Origin: Nectonema munidae
Taxonomy: Eukaryota; Nematomorpha; Nectonematoida; Nectonematidae
Assembly: GCA_030549495.1 (NCBI GenBank)
Contig: JAUIRK010001037.1
Span: forward strand, 248,001-312,000
Reading direction: 5' to 3'
DNA: 64,000 nt
In this document: piece by piece, positions 10,891 through 21,504 of the stretch
How positions within the stretch are numbered: the stretch's first letter is position 1
Layout of the letters: the number at the start of each line of letters is the position of its first letter
Program-made: the position numbers and the translations under genes
Notes under the pieces: generated by a model
Seen by the model: the letters and a program-made list of their open reading frames with translations, nothing else
The model's database searches: none
What the model was told of the DNA's origin: nothing

Positions 10891-11998
10891 AATAAGGCGG
10901 ATAATTTCTCAAGGATAATTTGAAATTTGACATATTTAAGTTATTTAAATCATCTAGTCTTTTTTTTAAAGAATGACAATTAGACGAATTACACACATGT
11001 TGACATTCAAGTTTACTTTTAGAACAGTTAATGCATAACAAATTTTCCTTATTCTCACATGAATTAGACGAATGATCATGACTGCAATATCTACAAGAAG
11101 GTTTGGAAGTTTTACATTCACGAGCTAAATGATTGTACCCATTACACTTAAAACACACTTTAACATGACTACGTAAAAGTTCCAAGGGATGTGCAATACA
11201 ATCAATATAAATGAACTTATTATGATATAATTGCTTTAAAACATCAAAATGAAATTTGATACCTACATTGAAAACTTTAGAGTTCCATCGATTCCGAAAC
11301 TTGAAAACATTTAATATCTTTGAGATTTCAATATTGTTTTGTTCAGCAATACTTGATTTGATGTTTTCAATAGAGATATCGGAATCAAAATTTTTTAAGC
11401 AAAAGTAGGGGCTTTTAGGCTTCATTTCTTCATGTGGAATATTGGAATTTGTTAAAGAGGACTTCAAACTTTGTAGACTTGCTGGAGAGTCACTTTCAAT
11501 TAATAGAGACCCATTATTTAATCTCTTAAATTTCTTCAAACGAAGTTTATTTTTAGTTGGATTTAACTTATCATTAATCTTTTTTTTGTTATCTTTGCCA
11601 TCAGTTTCGCTGAAGAACTTAGGAATTAAAACAGACAACGTAGAATCAAAAGCATTATTGATATTCTTGTTGTTGTCCTTAACCACACTTGAATTCGTTC
11701 TAATAGATAAATCATTTTGAACAGTTGAACTGAAATATTTACGATCTTGGTTATTAGATTTGCTTGCTTGTTGCTTGTTCACTTTATCATCAACATCAGT
11801 AATTATCGACTTGAAAGAAAGGAACTGATCAAGTACCTTATCAACTTTATTGCTAAGATTTAGTATTGCATCATCTTTATTTTTTAGAACATAGATGAGA
11901 GCTTCACATACCTTTTCTTTAGAAATTTCTCTTGAGAGAAGTGATTTAATTTCGCCTTTTCTCGCAATCTCAACAATATTAGCAATATCCATGATCAT
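10877..11998 (-). CDS. LINE ORF1: CCHC-knuckle nucleic-acid-binding protein, 373 aa
   Basis: N-terminal part (about 1-75) is helical and may form a coiled coil (SREISKEKVCEALIYVL, NLSNKVDKVLDQFLSF). A charged, Asn/Lys-rich middle follows. A folded part at about 140-260 resembles the RRM-like region of gag-like ORF1 proteins. Clustered knuckles follow at about 278-340: CFKCNGYNHLARECK, then CRYCSHDHSSNSC, then CINCSKSKLECQHVC. It would coat LINE RNA in the retrotransposition particle. The ATG at 11998 is the first in frame. Confidence 0.85.
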   Translation of the reverse strand: MIMDIANIVEIARKGEIKSLLSREISKEKVCEALIYVLKNKDDAILNLSNKVDKVLDQFLSFKSIITDVDDKVNKQQASKSNNQDRKYFSSTVQNDLSIRTNSSVVKDNNKNINNAFDSTLSVLIPKFFSETDGKDNKKKINDKLNPTKNKLRLKKFKRLNNGSLLIESDSPASLQSLKSSLTNSNIPHEEMKPKSPYFCLKNFDSDISIENIKSSIAEQNNIEISKILNVFKFRNRWNSKVFNVGIKFHFDVLKQLYHNKFIYIDCIAHPLELLRSHVKVCFKCNGYNHLARECKTSKPSCRYCSHDHSSNSCENKENLLCINCSKSKLECQHVCNSSNCHSLKKRLDDLNNLNMSNFKLSLRNYPPYFVHE

Positions 11999-12038
11999 CG
12001 AAGAAAAAGTTGAAAGAGTTAAATTAATGTAATATAAG

Positions 12039-13190
12039 CTATATGTATAAGCTTTTCAAGAGAAAGAAACTTTTTTTTTTATTTAATAGTTTGTATAGAT
12101 GTTGAACTCAGCACTCTTTTTTATTCATTACTTTTATTTTTGTTTTGAAACAGGGATCAATTTATAACTTTTTAAGGTCCAAGAAAAAAAGTAAAAAGGG
12201 TATCTCTAAACAGTGGGCACAAACTAAATAAACAAAAAAAATATATAATTTTTATTTTATATACTTCCTTATTCAATAAAATACATATTACAGTTGTTTT
12301 AGTTTGAATTTTTCATAGAATTAAAAATTTCCGTAGAAACTTTTTTTCGCTTAGCTACTCTTTTCATCTTAATCTAAAAAGGGGTTTAAATTTAAATTTA
12401 ATCACCAATAATTTTAAAATGCTTTATCGATTTAAAAATTGTTCTCTTGTGTTTTATGTTTGGTTAGAATTTTCTTCGTATTATTTTTCTTTGTTATTGA
12501 AATTTATGGATTAGGAATAAAAATTTTTTTATTTCTTTTGGATTTTTAAAGAATTGTAAACAACGGTTAAACTATAAATTTGAAGACTGTGTTTGGTAGG
12601 ACTTGTTCTCATTTTTATTGCCCTACAAGTTATAAATTCTCTATACAATTTAACTTTTTTTTATTGTAAATAATGATAATTTCAAAATTTTTGCAATACC
12701 ATAGAGTAGAATTTTTGTAAATAAAAACTGTAAAAATTCAATTTTCTTTATTATAAAAATTTTTGTTCTTTGTAGATGTTCACTATATTAATCAATTCTC
12801 ATTTTATACATTCAACTCACGTTTAATTTTCTCATGAAATTTTTCAATAATATCCTTATTGATGTGTTAATATATTTAATGATAAATAATTGATTCAGCA
12901 ATAAAAAAATTTTTATAAAAATCTTTGTAAAATGACATGGTGAAAAATATTACTTGTTACTAAACCGAGAAATTTTGGACCTCCTTGGTTTGATTCCTTT
13001 TTATTTTTTATCCTTCGTTAATAGAAATTATCTATTGTTTTGCTTACAAATTTAAACAAGTAAAAATTTTTTATGCTTCCTCCTTTGTTGTTCATAAGTG
13101 AAGTTTGATCGATTTTCATGAAAAATAAATAAAACCATAAGATATACTTACTTATGCATACATAAATAAAGTCTTTTTTTGCGACATGAT
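12039..13190. other. AT-rich intergenic stretch, nothing recognised
   Basis: Very AT-rich sequence with long T and A runs and no frame of useful length on either strand. The LINE at 7667-12030 ends just before it. No repeat partner elsewhere in the window was noticed. Confidence 0.5.
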
Positions 13191-13289
13191 TTTGAAGATT
13201 TGTTAATTTAAAAAAATATATTTAATGTAATATGCTTACTTTCTACAAATAGAGAGGCAAATTTTAATTTTATTTAAAATTTTGATGTA

Positions 13290-13510
13290 ATGGAACAAAT
13301 TCTAATGATCTCCATATACTTTCAATGTAAAATTTGGTTAAAAAACGTAACAATAAAAATACGAGTTTTGATTTTTTTTTTAGAAAATAACGCACTATTC
13401 TTTTGACATGAAACTACTTAGGAAGGTTTTCTAAGTACCGATAACAATAAAGCTTTTAAATTCTAAGCTAGATAACAATTTAAAATTAAATGACCCTTAT
13501 ACTTACTCAA
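13290..13510. repeat. Interspersed repeat shared with 60300-60510
   Basis: The sequence from about 13300 (ATACTTTCAATGTAAAATTTGG, with small gaps) through ACGAGTTTTGATTTTTTTT, GCACTATTCTTTTGACATGA, AACTA and AAATGACCCTTATACTTA recurs in the same order and orientation at about 60305-60500. Roughly three-quarters of bases match by eye. Unknown family, non-coding. Confidence 0.6.
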
Positions 13511-13554
13511 GCATTTTTTAAACTATACGTTGTTACGTTAACATATATTGATGC

Positions 13555-14940
13555 ATGATGAAGGGAAAATAAAAGATGACGAAAAGAAAAAACCCGATCA
13601 GATCATTTTTTATAACGAAACCAAAGGAGGTGTGGATACAGTCGATGAAATGCTGAAAATGTATTCCACAAAATCCACGTCAAGGAGATGGCCACATTCT
13701 GTTTCTTCAACTTGATTGATATAGTTTGCTTGAATTTTTTTATAATATGCAAGTCTTTGGGAATAAGCAAAACGAATCGAAGAGAGTTTTTGATTCGGAC
13801 TAGAAGATCGGACTCCAACTGAAAACAACCGAGAGATTAATTGCGTTTACGATTAAATTCCAATATCATTTTTTACCAAATATGCAAGGTTTATAATCGG
13901 AAAGAGCATCACTGAAACATTGCTTTTTCCTTTGACTCTTCTAGAAGTTTTTCTTTGCTCCACTGGCGTTGCTACAAAGTGTCACAATGGAATTATCATG
14001 CCATTTTACAGCTTCAACTATTCCGCCGAACTTGAAGTCAAAAAAACCTCTCTGATACTTTTTCAACTTTTGAATCAACTAATGGGCATTTGTTCAATCT
14101 ATTTTCCCTAATGCTTCCAGTAGCTCTAAAATTTCTTTTTTTCAATGATGCTAGCAAATCGTATGAGTTGAAGAAAATATCCATAAAAATATGGTGATTC
14201 AACGGAAATTCACACACTTCTAATAAAGAGTTTACAACTCGTGTGCTGAGAGGACCTGTGCAATTTTTTTCTTTACCTTCATATATTTTAACACGGTAGG
14301 GTAGTCCTGTGGAACTGCAAAGAGTCCATATTTAATAAATCGTAAAGAGGTTTCACTTTTGCCATTGGCGAATTTTCCAACTTTTGATTGTCAGCTACAT
14401 GAAAATATCTTTTTATATTTTGAAAATTGTTGCGAGACATTGTTTCGACAAAAGGTTTGCATTCAAGTTGCGAAGATTTTGACAATTTGTATTAGTAATT
14501 TTTTTGGTAAATTTTCATTGTGTTCATTAGTATCATCATGCGAATCTTCGTTTATAAATACATCCAGCTCACCTGCAATTTCATCAGGAATATTTTGAAC
14601 TAAATTTTCTTCATCATAATATTCTATATCACTTTTTTCCCAACCTTCTGGTGGCCCAGTAATTATAATATCTTTTACATCAAGCATGTCATTTTCAATA
14701 GTTTTACGGCATCTTCCAAATATCTAAAATGTTTTACTTTTCCATAAAATGTATCAGCATCCATTTTTATATCGAAAAAACTTTGTATAATTTAAAATTT
14801 ATAAAAATTAAATTCAAAAATAAAATAGAAATGATTCTGAAAATAATTCTAAAAAAATAAAATAGAATTAAACAATTTGATAAAAAAACAACTATTAGTG
14901 AAATTTTGTATTAGGTTTATTTTGAATTATATATTACCCC
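13555..14940 (-). mobile_element. piggyBac transposon fossil with inverted 3' third
   Basis: The N-terminal and central parts read on the minus strand from about 14764 to 13930: acidic N-terminus with PPEGWEKSDIEYYDEEN, then TMSRNNFQNIKRYFHVADNQ, KPLYDLLN, VVNSLLEVCEFPLNHHIFMD, FFNSYDLLASLKKRNFRATG and RENRLNKCPL. The piece with the third catalytic Asp instead reads on the plus strand at 13560-13810: IIFYNETKGGVDTVDEMLKM then STKSTSRRWPHSV. So the last third is inverted relative to the rest, with a breakpoint between about 13850 and 13930. The outer end near 14936 is CCCC followed by the palindrome GGTCTACATATGTAGACC, like piggyBac ends that carry a subterminal palindrome. Several stops; inactive. 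Confidence 0.85.
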
Positions 14941-14959
14941 AAGGTCTACATATGTAGAC

Positions 14960-15700
14960 CTAATTTCAACTCTAATACTAGAAAAAAAATTAAAATTAAG
15001 TTTTTTTTTCATTTTTTGACTTTAAGAATTATTATTTTTTTAATGAATCCAAAAATATACTCTTGAATCAAAAATTCTTTTTGAAAAAACTAATTAAAGT
15101 AGTTGATACATAATTTCTTTTTTTCAGATTTTTAAATTTATATATGTTTTTATAAATTTTGAAAATATAAAAATTAAAATTTTTTTTTATTACATAAGAG
15201 AAATAAGGTTTAATGTTAAATTAAAGCTGAAATTCGAGGAAAAACGGATTAGTTTCAGAAAAATCTTCAATCAAAATTTGGGTCTACATTTGTAGATTTT
15301 GGGCTAAAAATATATATACATATATTTTCAAAAATAATAGAATTTTTAAGGCTTATGGTTAAATAATTTCATTTTTGAAATATATTTTCAAAAAGTGAAA
15401 CTTTTTAATTTTTTTGGCTCCCGCAATTTAGTAAAATCAAAGATCTCCTATTCTTTTTGCAAAATTTTATTTTAAAAATCACATTATCTTTTACAATACT
15501 TTGTTATAGTATCACTATAACAGAGATCATTAAAAATTGCATCCTTATTAGGGATGTAACATTTTGAATTTTTTATCAAATCAAAATGCGTGCTGTTTTA
15601 TTCGATGAAACTTTTCATTTGAATTTAAAAAATATAGTTTTTGTTGCTATTGCAAAAAAAGTCTGCGCGCATCTCTTAGTCAAAATTTTCATCAATTTCG
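14960..15700. other. AT-rich spacer with a piggyBac-end-like scrap and a foldback-arm relative
   Basis: No coding signal. At 15282-15310, GGGTCTACATTTGTAGATTTTGGG resembles the palindromic end of the neighbouring piggyBac. At 15350-15440 there is a diverged copy of one arm of the WARS1-intron foldback (4381-4584), with AACTTTTTAATTTTTTTGGCTCC. Confidence 0.45.
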
Positions 15701-15779
15701 AAAGAGTATGAAAACCTCTTCAATAATTTCATTTTTTGCTTATTTGAATGATTATATTTTTGCTTATTTCATTGCAGAC

Positions 15780-16850
15780 ACTTCAACTCAGTTTAGTTCA
15801 AATCAAAAACTTACCAAACACAAACTGTGTGAAGAGAAGACCAAGTTTACCATTAGTTACAAGCAGTTTGTCACTTTTATGCAAAATGCCAACAAAAATC
15901 AAATAGTGGGACGTTATCTTGCATTATATTTGCAAGAATAAAGAATATTGCTGAAGAGTTGAGTAATTTATGGAAATTTCTAAACTTTCCTATCGTGTCA
16001 CGTCAGCAAATCATTTCCAAAATCAAGCATGTTGTTGATCTTTATGAAAAGTATAGAAAAAGGAAATCTGAGTGTTGAAAAGTTGTTGATAAATCTTTTT
16101 GATATTACTAAAGCAGATGGAATTTGGTTGTCTTATGAAGACAAGGAACTTTACAACACTCAAATCAAAACATCCGGTCAAGTTGGATATAGTACTGGAA
16201 AAGATGCTGGTATAATTTCAATCCATCCTTCTAAAAGAAAATTCGTTCAAAGTAGGCATTCTGGCATTATCAAAATCCCTCCAAGTTTTGAATTAGTTGA
16301 AGAATATAATGATTTTATTAATTTCGACGACGGAGGAAGCGATAATGATTTTGAACCGGCAGTAAAAAAACTCAAAAAATATCATTCAGCTTCATCTGTT
16401 GCGAAACTTGTTAGTGAACAGTCATTGTCGACAAAGAAAGCAGCTTCAGTTTGTAAGTCACTTTCAGAAGATGGTATAGAACTTCCAGGTTGGTGTTTTG
16501 AAACACATCATTATGGAAAATCTAGGATGGAGATACGACTTTAAGTTTTGGTATCAGCTTTGCCATGCTTTCGATATTTAGAGACATCCAAATGGCCAAA
16601 AATACATTTTAGAAAGCTTCATGCTTTGCATAGCGCCAGATGGAATTCACGGGCTTCATGTCTCTTTAATGCAATTAAATCACAGAATTGTCCTAAAGCA
16701 TTATCAGCATTTTTAAAGTTTTATAAAGAAAAACCTTCAAGAATTAGTATTCAAGAACAAATATACTTGCTGAAAGAGGAGCTAAAAATATGCAAGAAAT
16801 ATTTGTTGTTACCAATCATTTGTAATCAAACTTTTTTTACCATCATATGA
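15780..16850 (+). mobile_element. hAT-like DNA transposon fossil, copy 1 (catalytic core deleted)
   Basis: Broken plus-strand frames match the copy at 62813-61053. N-terminal: NKNQIVGRYLALYLQE aligns with NKNIVGRFLGLFDQ of the other copy. Middle: IHPSKRKFVQSRHSG, then KLVSEQSLSTKKAASVCKSL matching KLCSEVNLSTRKTATVLKNL. Then, at about 16495-16660 and across frames, NLGWRYDFKFWYQLCHAF and RKLHALHSARWNSRA. The block with HFDSRK, IISDTTAVNTG and CQHYILD, present in the other copy, is missing: the sequence jumps from ELP to NLGW near 16490. Unlike the other copy it retains the HSARWNSRA block. Multiple stops; non-functional. Confidence 0.65.
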
Positions 16851-17364
16851 TTTAATACGATATATTTCTGGAATTTGACTTTTTTTTTGAAAAAGAACTT
16901 TTCTGAATAATTTTCGAAATTTAATTGATAAAATGAACAAATTCAAAATTACATCAACATAATATTCATCAAAATTATCTATCAATCACTTAAAAACTAT
17001 ATAGTAGTTAATAGTCTTATTCAATGTATATATATTTAAACTTTGATCGAGGCGCGAGAGGTTTTATAGGTTAATCCATGTAAAATTGATTATTTTCGGT
17101 TTATTTCAATATTATTCATCAAAAAATTATACAGGATTTCAAAGTTGAAAAAAGTTATATGCCTACTCCTTATCCTTTTTCAAAACATAATAATTTTTAC
17201 CAAGTTCCCTTCCAATTTTCATTAATCAAAGAGCAATTATGAAAAGTATTAATTTAAAAGCACATCAGAATCTAGGTAATCGAAAAAATATTCAAAAACA
17301 CGACTTTAACCCTATTGTCTCCTTATTTTTATTATTTCATTATAAATAGTTTCAAATTAAACAC
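16851..17364. other. AT-rich spacer, nothing recognised
   Basis: No frame, repeat partner or RNA-like structure was found between the hAT-like fossil and the target duplication of hAT repeat copy B. Confidence 0.5.
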
Positions 17365-17372
17365 ACCGGAAT
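17365..17372. other. Target site duplication, left (ACCGGAAT)
   Basis: Eight bases immediately before CAGGGGC at 17373, identical to 19999-20006 on the far side of the element. Confidence 0.88.
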
Positions 17373-19998
17373 CAGGGGCACATATATTTTTTCCTCCCCC
17401 CAATAATTTTCTATAAATAAGAGTTGCTGCTTGTTTATAAAATATGTATTATGATCGCATTATAAGATGTAATTATCATTCGAATACATGATAATGTAAG
17501 AGAGAATAAAAGAGGGAATGGAGACTTTCGAGACAAACATCATGCCAAGCTTCTCTGAAATTCCTATCAAAAATATTTTACAAACGATGTGAGAGCTATA
17601 TAATAATAACCCATTATTTCAATATGCACACAATAAATAAGCAATGTTTTGTTTCCTTGTAGTATTTTTGAACAAACCCACGTTGATAATCCACTAGATT
17701 TTCTCATCTTCTGTCACAGTGATTCTATTTCTCTTTCGGTCTCCTTCTCTGCTAAAACTCAATCATTCAAGCTCTCTTCTTTCACTCAAGGTCTCTTCTC
17801 TTGTTAAGCTCTCCTATCTCATTCTGCTCTCTTCTCTCCAGTGGCGTAGCTAGGCTGGGCCATGATGGGCAGTGAACCATGTATCTCATGATGCCCCATG
17901 CATCTTATGCGATATCAGTTTTCGAAAAATTATTATAATAAAAATATAATATCGAAACAAAATGTTTCAGTTGTTAAAAATGTACTTGATCTATTTATGA
18001 CAGCTGTCAGAATTTTATTTGTAGACAGAAATAGTCAAAAAAACACAATGATTTTTTTATTCTCGTATACTATAATTTTTAAGATTTGTTTGTTTAAATT
18101 GTTTTTTAATGATTTTGTTCTTAGACTTAAATAATTATATGAAAAGTGATTAAACTACCATTTTTATATACTATGATTCCGTACAAAATGTAAAAATACA
18201 AGCGTTACCAAATCACCTTATATCGGTTAGCTACTTCAACGTTGGCTTTGCTGCTTATTAAAAGTTGAAAATATCAAATAAGCTCTCATTTTATGCTATT
18301 TTGAAATTATTCTGAGAACAGGCAGTTTCATTTTAAAATAGTGAAAATTGCTTTATTAGTTTATTTTGTCTCCTTTCCCCCTTATGTTAATTATGTAGCA
18401 AAATTTTCAACTTTGAGTAAAAGGTAGTTTTCATTGACCAGGAACTGATGTAACGCTTATGTCAAACTATGAACAAATTGGTATCGATGAGAAATCGAAT
18501 CCAGAGGCTTTCATGCTGAGTACAATATCTCAACCAACCTGCCATGCCACCCAGTGCCGGATCTACCAAGTGCGGGGCCTGTAGCAGATCGATTAAATTT
18601 ACAAATGATAGCCAGGAAGTAAAATTTTTTTAATAAAATTGATCTAGATTCTACAAAAAAGATAAAAACCACAAAATTCAAGAGCAAAAATTTATTTTAA
18701 GGAGGAAATATAAAAGAAGAATTGAAGAAAACTTTAAAGGTTTTTTCGACGCATTTTTCAATTAAGCGCGGGCCTGTAGCAGCTGCTACATCTGTTACTA
18801 TGTTAATCGGGCACTGATGCAACCCATAGAGTATGCTGTAGGGGATACGTCAAATTAGTTTTCAAAAAACTTGTTATGCTGTAAAATTTTTTAGTTTTTG
18901 TTGAAGCTCTATAATTTTTTCTGATAGACTTTTTTTCCTTAAAATTTATTATAAAAGGCAAATCATTGCAAAATGTTAAAAGTTATTTTACTTTTTGTAG
19001 ATTTTTATGGCGTGCACCAATTTAACTTTTAAAATATTTTTGAATGATGCTGAGAAAAATGAAGTAATGCAATCTTAATTTATTGTTTGGTTTTTGTTTG
19101 CACAATTTTATCTTTATTTTATACCCTTTTTTGAGAGTCTAACTAACTTACACTTATTCTTATACACAAAAATTCTAATTCCAAGTTTTCTAACGTTAGT
19201 TCTGTTTTACATTTTTTAGGAAGGAACAACTGAAAATGAATGAATGATATTTTTCATTCAATAAAATTTCCAATTTTTTTATTATTAAATCTTTACCCCC
19301 TTTCTACACATAATTGGAGATGGTGCGCATCTATTTGAAGTGAGAAAAAAGCAGCTATATATAAGTCCTCATTCATTGTTGACTTTAAGCTTAATATGGC
19401 GGGGGTTAAAGTTTACATTAGCTTAATTAAGAATGAAATAGAATAGACAAGAGAAGAGTAGGAATTCAGAAAAATTTGTCGTCTTTTTTGGAAGACACTT
19501 GAAAGTAATTCTCTAATAATTTCAAGGATGTGCGCCCCTGAATCAAACAAATTTTTTTTTCATATAAACATAGCAGGGTGTCTAGTAGACTCTTTTCCTT
19601 CAGACTACATTCACTCATATAAAACTCTCAAACCTTGAGTCATTTGTTTTCTCTATCAATCAGATATCCTTTCACCAATTCCTGTAGTGTGCCTGATAGA
19701 CTACTTCATTTTCAAATGAAAAGCCTATTCGCCTCCAACAATTTTTGTTTTTTTAAACTAGTGTATATGCGATATGCAAATTTAATTAAAATATTTTCGC
19801 TGGAAGTATAGTTTTTAAATTTCATCAATTTTGTAAAAAAAAATATAAATTAGTCTTATAAATTTACGTATGCGCTGAATACACTCTATTTTAAAGGATT
19901 GCTTGAATATTTGTTCTCCAGTGGTATTTCCAGACGAGTAATCTTGAAAATTGCAAAAAAAATTTCTCTCCCAATAATTTTGGGGATGTGCGGCCCTG
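17373..19998 (-). mobile_element. Complete large non-autonomous hAT element, copy B, with 8-bp target duplication
   Basis: Bounded on the left by CAGGGGCAC and on the right by GTGCGGCCCTG, which are inverted termini. Each is followed inward by a TTATTGG-type block near purine- or pyrimidine-rich runs. The flanks are identical 8-mers: ACCGGAAT at 17365-17372 and 19999-20006. An 8-bp duplication together with CAGGG termini defines the hAT superfamily. The 2.6-kb interior has no transposase. It contains internal copies of the terminal motif (19536-19550), a second hAT-like end (CAGTGGCGTAGCTAGG at 17840), a tRNA-like SINE stretch (about 18430-18551) and a nested MITE (18552-18816). Copies A and C are relatives. 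Confidence 0.88.
18552..18816. mobile_element. 265-bp hAT-type MITE nested in copy B
   Basis: Begins CAGTGCCGGATCTACCAAG and ends, as the inverse, CAGTGCCCGATTAACATAG; both ends carry a GGGCCTGTAGCAG block slightly inside. Flanks ATGCCACC (18544-18551) and ATGCAACC (18817-18824) are an 8-bp target duplication with one difference. Copy C of the host repeat keeps the unoccupied site (inverse, about 31070-31090), where GCCACC runs directly into CATAGAG. Non-coding. Confidence 0.9.
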
Positions 19999-20006
19999 AC
20001 CGGAAT
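19999..20006. other. Target site duplication, right (ACCGGAAT)
   Basis: Eight bases immediately after GGCCCTG at 19998, identical to 17365-17372. Confidence 0.88.
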
Positions 20007-20184
20007 GTCTAGCTATACTTAAATCACAATGATCTTTACACTGTTGTCTCCCAAATATAAATAAAATACGAATATGTATATAACGATTAATATTCAGAAA
20101 ATTATGCTTTCTAAATAAATATTAGCTATATAGAACCCTACTTCATTCATCGCCAGTTGTAAAAGTATAACAAGATCAAAAAAA

Positions 20185-20190
20185 TTTATT
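20185..20190 (-). terminator. Polyadenylation signal of the mS38 gene
   Basis: AATAAA on the minus strand 17 bases after the stop codon. A second candidate lies further downstream, so use of this one is inferred from position. Confidence 0.5.
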
Positions 20191-20206
20191 TCAAAAGTTT
20201 TTAAAA

Positions 20207-20851
20207 TTATTTCAATTTTGTAAAAAAACGTCTAAAAAGATATTTTTCAACATGTTTTATTGCTTCCGAATGAAATTGTGACTTATCTTTAAAATATTTA
20301 ACAGAATTATTGTATAAACGTAACTTATTGAGAACATGCCTTTCAGCATTAAAAGCTTCAGAATCTTTATTAAGAGCATCTGTGGTTTTCTTTTGTTTTG
20401 CCTGTTTTTTCTGTTTATTTTTCAAATGCAAATTATAAAACTTCATCCTATTTTTTCTATATCTTGATTTATATTTTTGCTTATTCATTTTTCTTTTCTT
20501 GATACGAAAATCTGACCATGGCAAACGTCTATGTCCAAGATTTAATGGAAAATTATAACTTGAAACAGGTAACTCAATTGTGGGAAAAGGGGTATCATTT
20601 AAATCAATAATTTTTGAAATGCTAGACTCTTGTTTTCTGATTACTTTTCCGAAATCAGAATCTTTGCAAGGGTTTATATAAGAAATTTCATTAACATTGA
20701 GAGTAAAAAAAACAGGATCTAAGACCCTTGATTCTAAAATTCCTCTATTAGTATGAAATTTTTTACAGAAAAAACTATTGAAAACTTTAGTATTTATCAA
20801 GCTATTATAATTTTTTATCAATGAAGAACTCTTAGTAAAAAAATTTACCAT
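20207..20851 (-). CDS. AURKAIP1: Mitochondrial small ribosomal subunit protein mS38 (AURKAIP1/COX24 family)
   Basis: Single-exon gene, 214 aa, complete. The C-terminal third (about 113-150) has the diagnostic very basic mS38 motif: FRIKKRKMNKQKYKSRYRKN, followed by KFYNLHLKNKQKKQ, matching KIRRRKMNRHKYRK of animal AURKAIP1. In the family this helix binds rRNA of the mitochondrial 28S subunit near the decoding centre. The N-terminus (about 1-37) is Ser/Asn/Lys/Phe-rich, lacks acidic residues and ends FCKKFHTNRG, a good mitochondrial presequence. The PWSDFRI lead-in is also typical. Length is close to human (199 aa). ATG at 20851 is the first in frame; stop TAA at 20209-20207 and an AATAAA signal at 20190-20185. 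Copy B of the hAT repeat ends 200 bases downstream. The rest of the protein is divergent, as usual for this family. Confidence 0.85.
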   Translation of the reverse strand: MVNFFTKSSSLIKNYNSLINTKVFNSFFCKKFHTNRGILESRVLDPVFFTLNVNEISYINPCKDSDFGKVIRKQESSISKIIDLNDTPFPTIELPVSSYNFPLNLGHRRLPWSDFRIKKRKMNKQKYKSRYRKNRMKFYNLHLKNKQKKQAKQKKTTDALNKDSEAFNAERHVLNKLRLYNNSVKYFKDKSQFHSEAIKHVEKYLFRRFFTKLK

Positions 20852-21504
20852 TATATAAAAAGGGTAAAAACACGTTCTGAAAAATAAAAGTTTTAAGTAA
20901 AAGCATTATAAAAATTTTGAGATATTGTCCTAAACTTAATTTAGTTCTCACTACGAAAAGGGAGTAAATAATTTGTACCAACCAGGTGAAAAATATAGTT
21001 TAATTCAAATTTTTTTAAAACATAATAAATAAGATCTTAAAGTATTCAGTTATATATTTTAATTTGATATTTTTATATTATTTAACTATTTATTCAGGGC
21101 AACTTTTTCAAACATTTAATTTTTAAAAGCAAAACCAAGGTTGGTAGGAAGAAATATCTAAGCACTATCGGACTTCTCCATATGCTTGCGAAATGCTTGA
21201 GGTATAAAGTTGAAGTTCGAAAAAAGTGTATTGATTTGGCTTGTGAATTGATTAGGAATGAGAGACTTTGAAGAAATTGGTTAGTTGTTGAGGGAGTTTG
21301 AAGTGTAGAATGCTAGATTTTTGAGGTGGTAGTTGAAGGATGATTGATTGAGAAAAGGTAGTCTGTAGGTGTTTAAGAATATAGGTCTTAAATAAAAGAA
21401 AATAGTGTAGTTATTTTTGTAGATTTTTTTTTTAATGTGAGTTTATGTGGTATAAGAAGTCTCTGGGTTCGGAGATTGCAAGTTTGACTCTATAAAGATA
21501 ATGA

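Larger units (their letters stand above)
7667..12030 (-). mobile_element. Nearly complete CR1/Jockey-group LINE with two open ORFs
   Basis: Minus-strand non-LTR retrotransposon: short 5' leader, ORF1 (11998-10877), ORF2 (10890-7972), a 3' UTR of about 300 bases with AATAAA, then a TTCTTCTTCATC-type simple tail near 7670. Candidate target duplication AATATAAG at 7659-7666 and 12031-12038. Clade is uncertain: APE endonuclease plus RT, no RNase H, and a CCHC-knuckle ORF1 suggest the CR1/L2/Jockey group. Both reading frames are unbroken, unlike every other LINE here, so the insertion is young. Confidence 0.85.

Noticed and set aside
18430-18551. tRNA gene on the minus strand (A- and B-box-like)
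   Set aside because: Box-like motifs occur in the same place in two copies of a repeat, with no acceptor stem or anticodon stem pairing visible, so it is a SINE-like part of the repeat.
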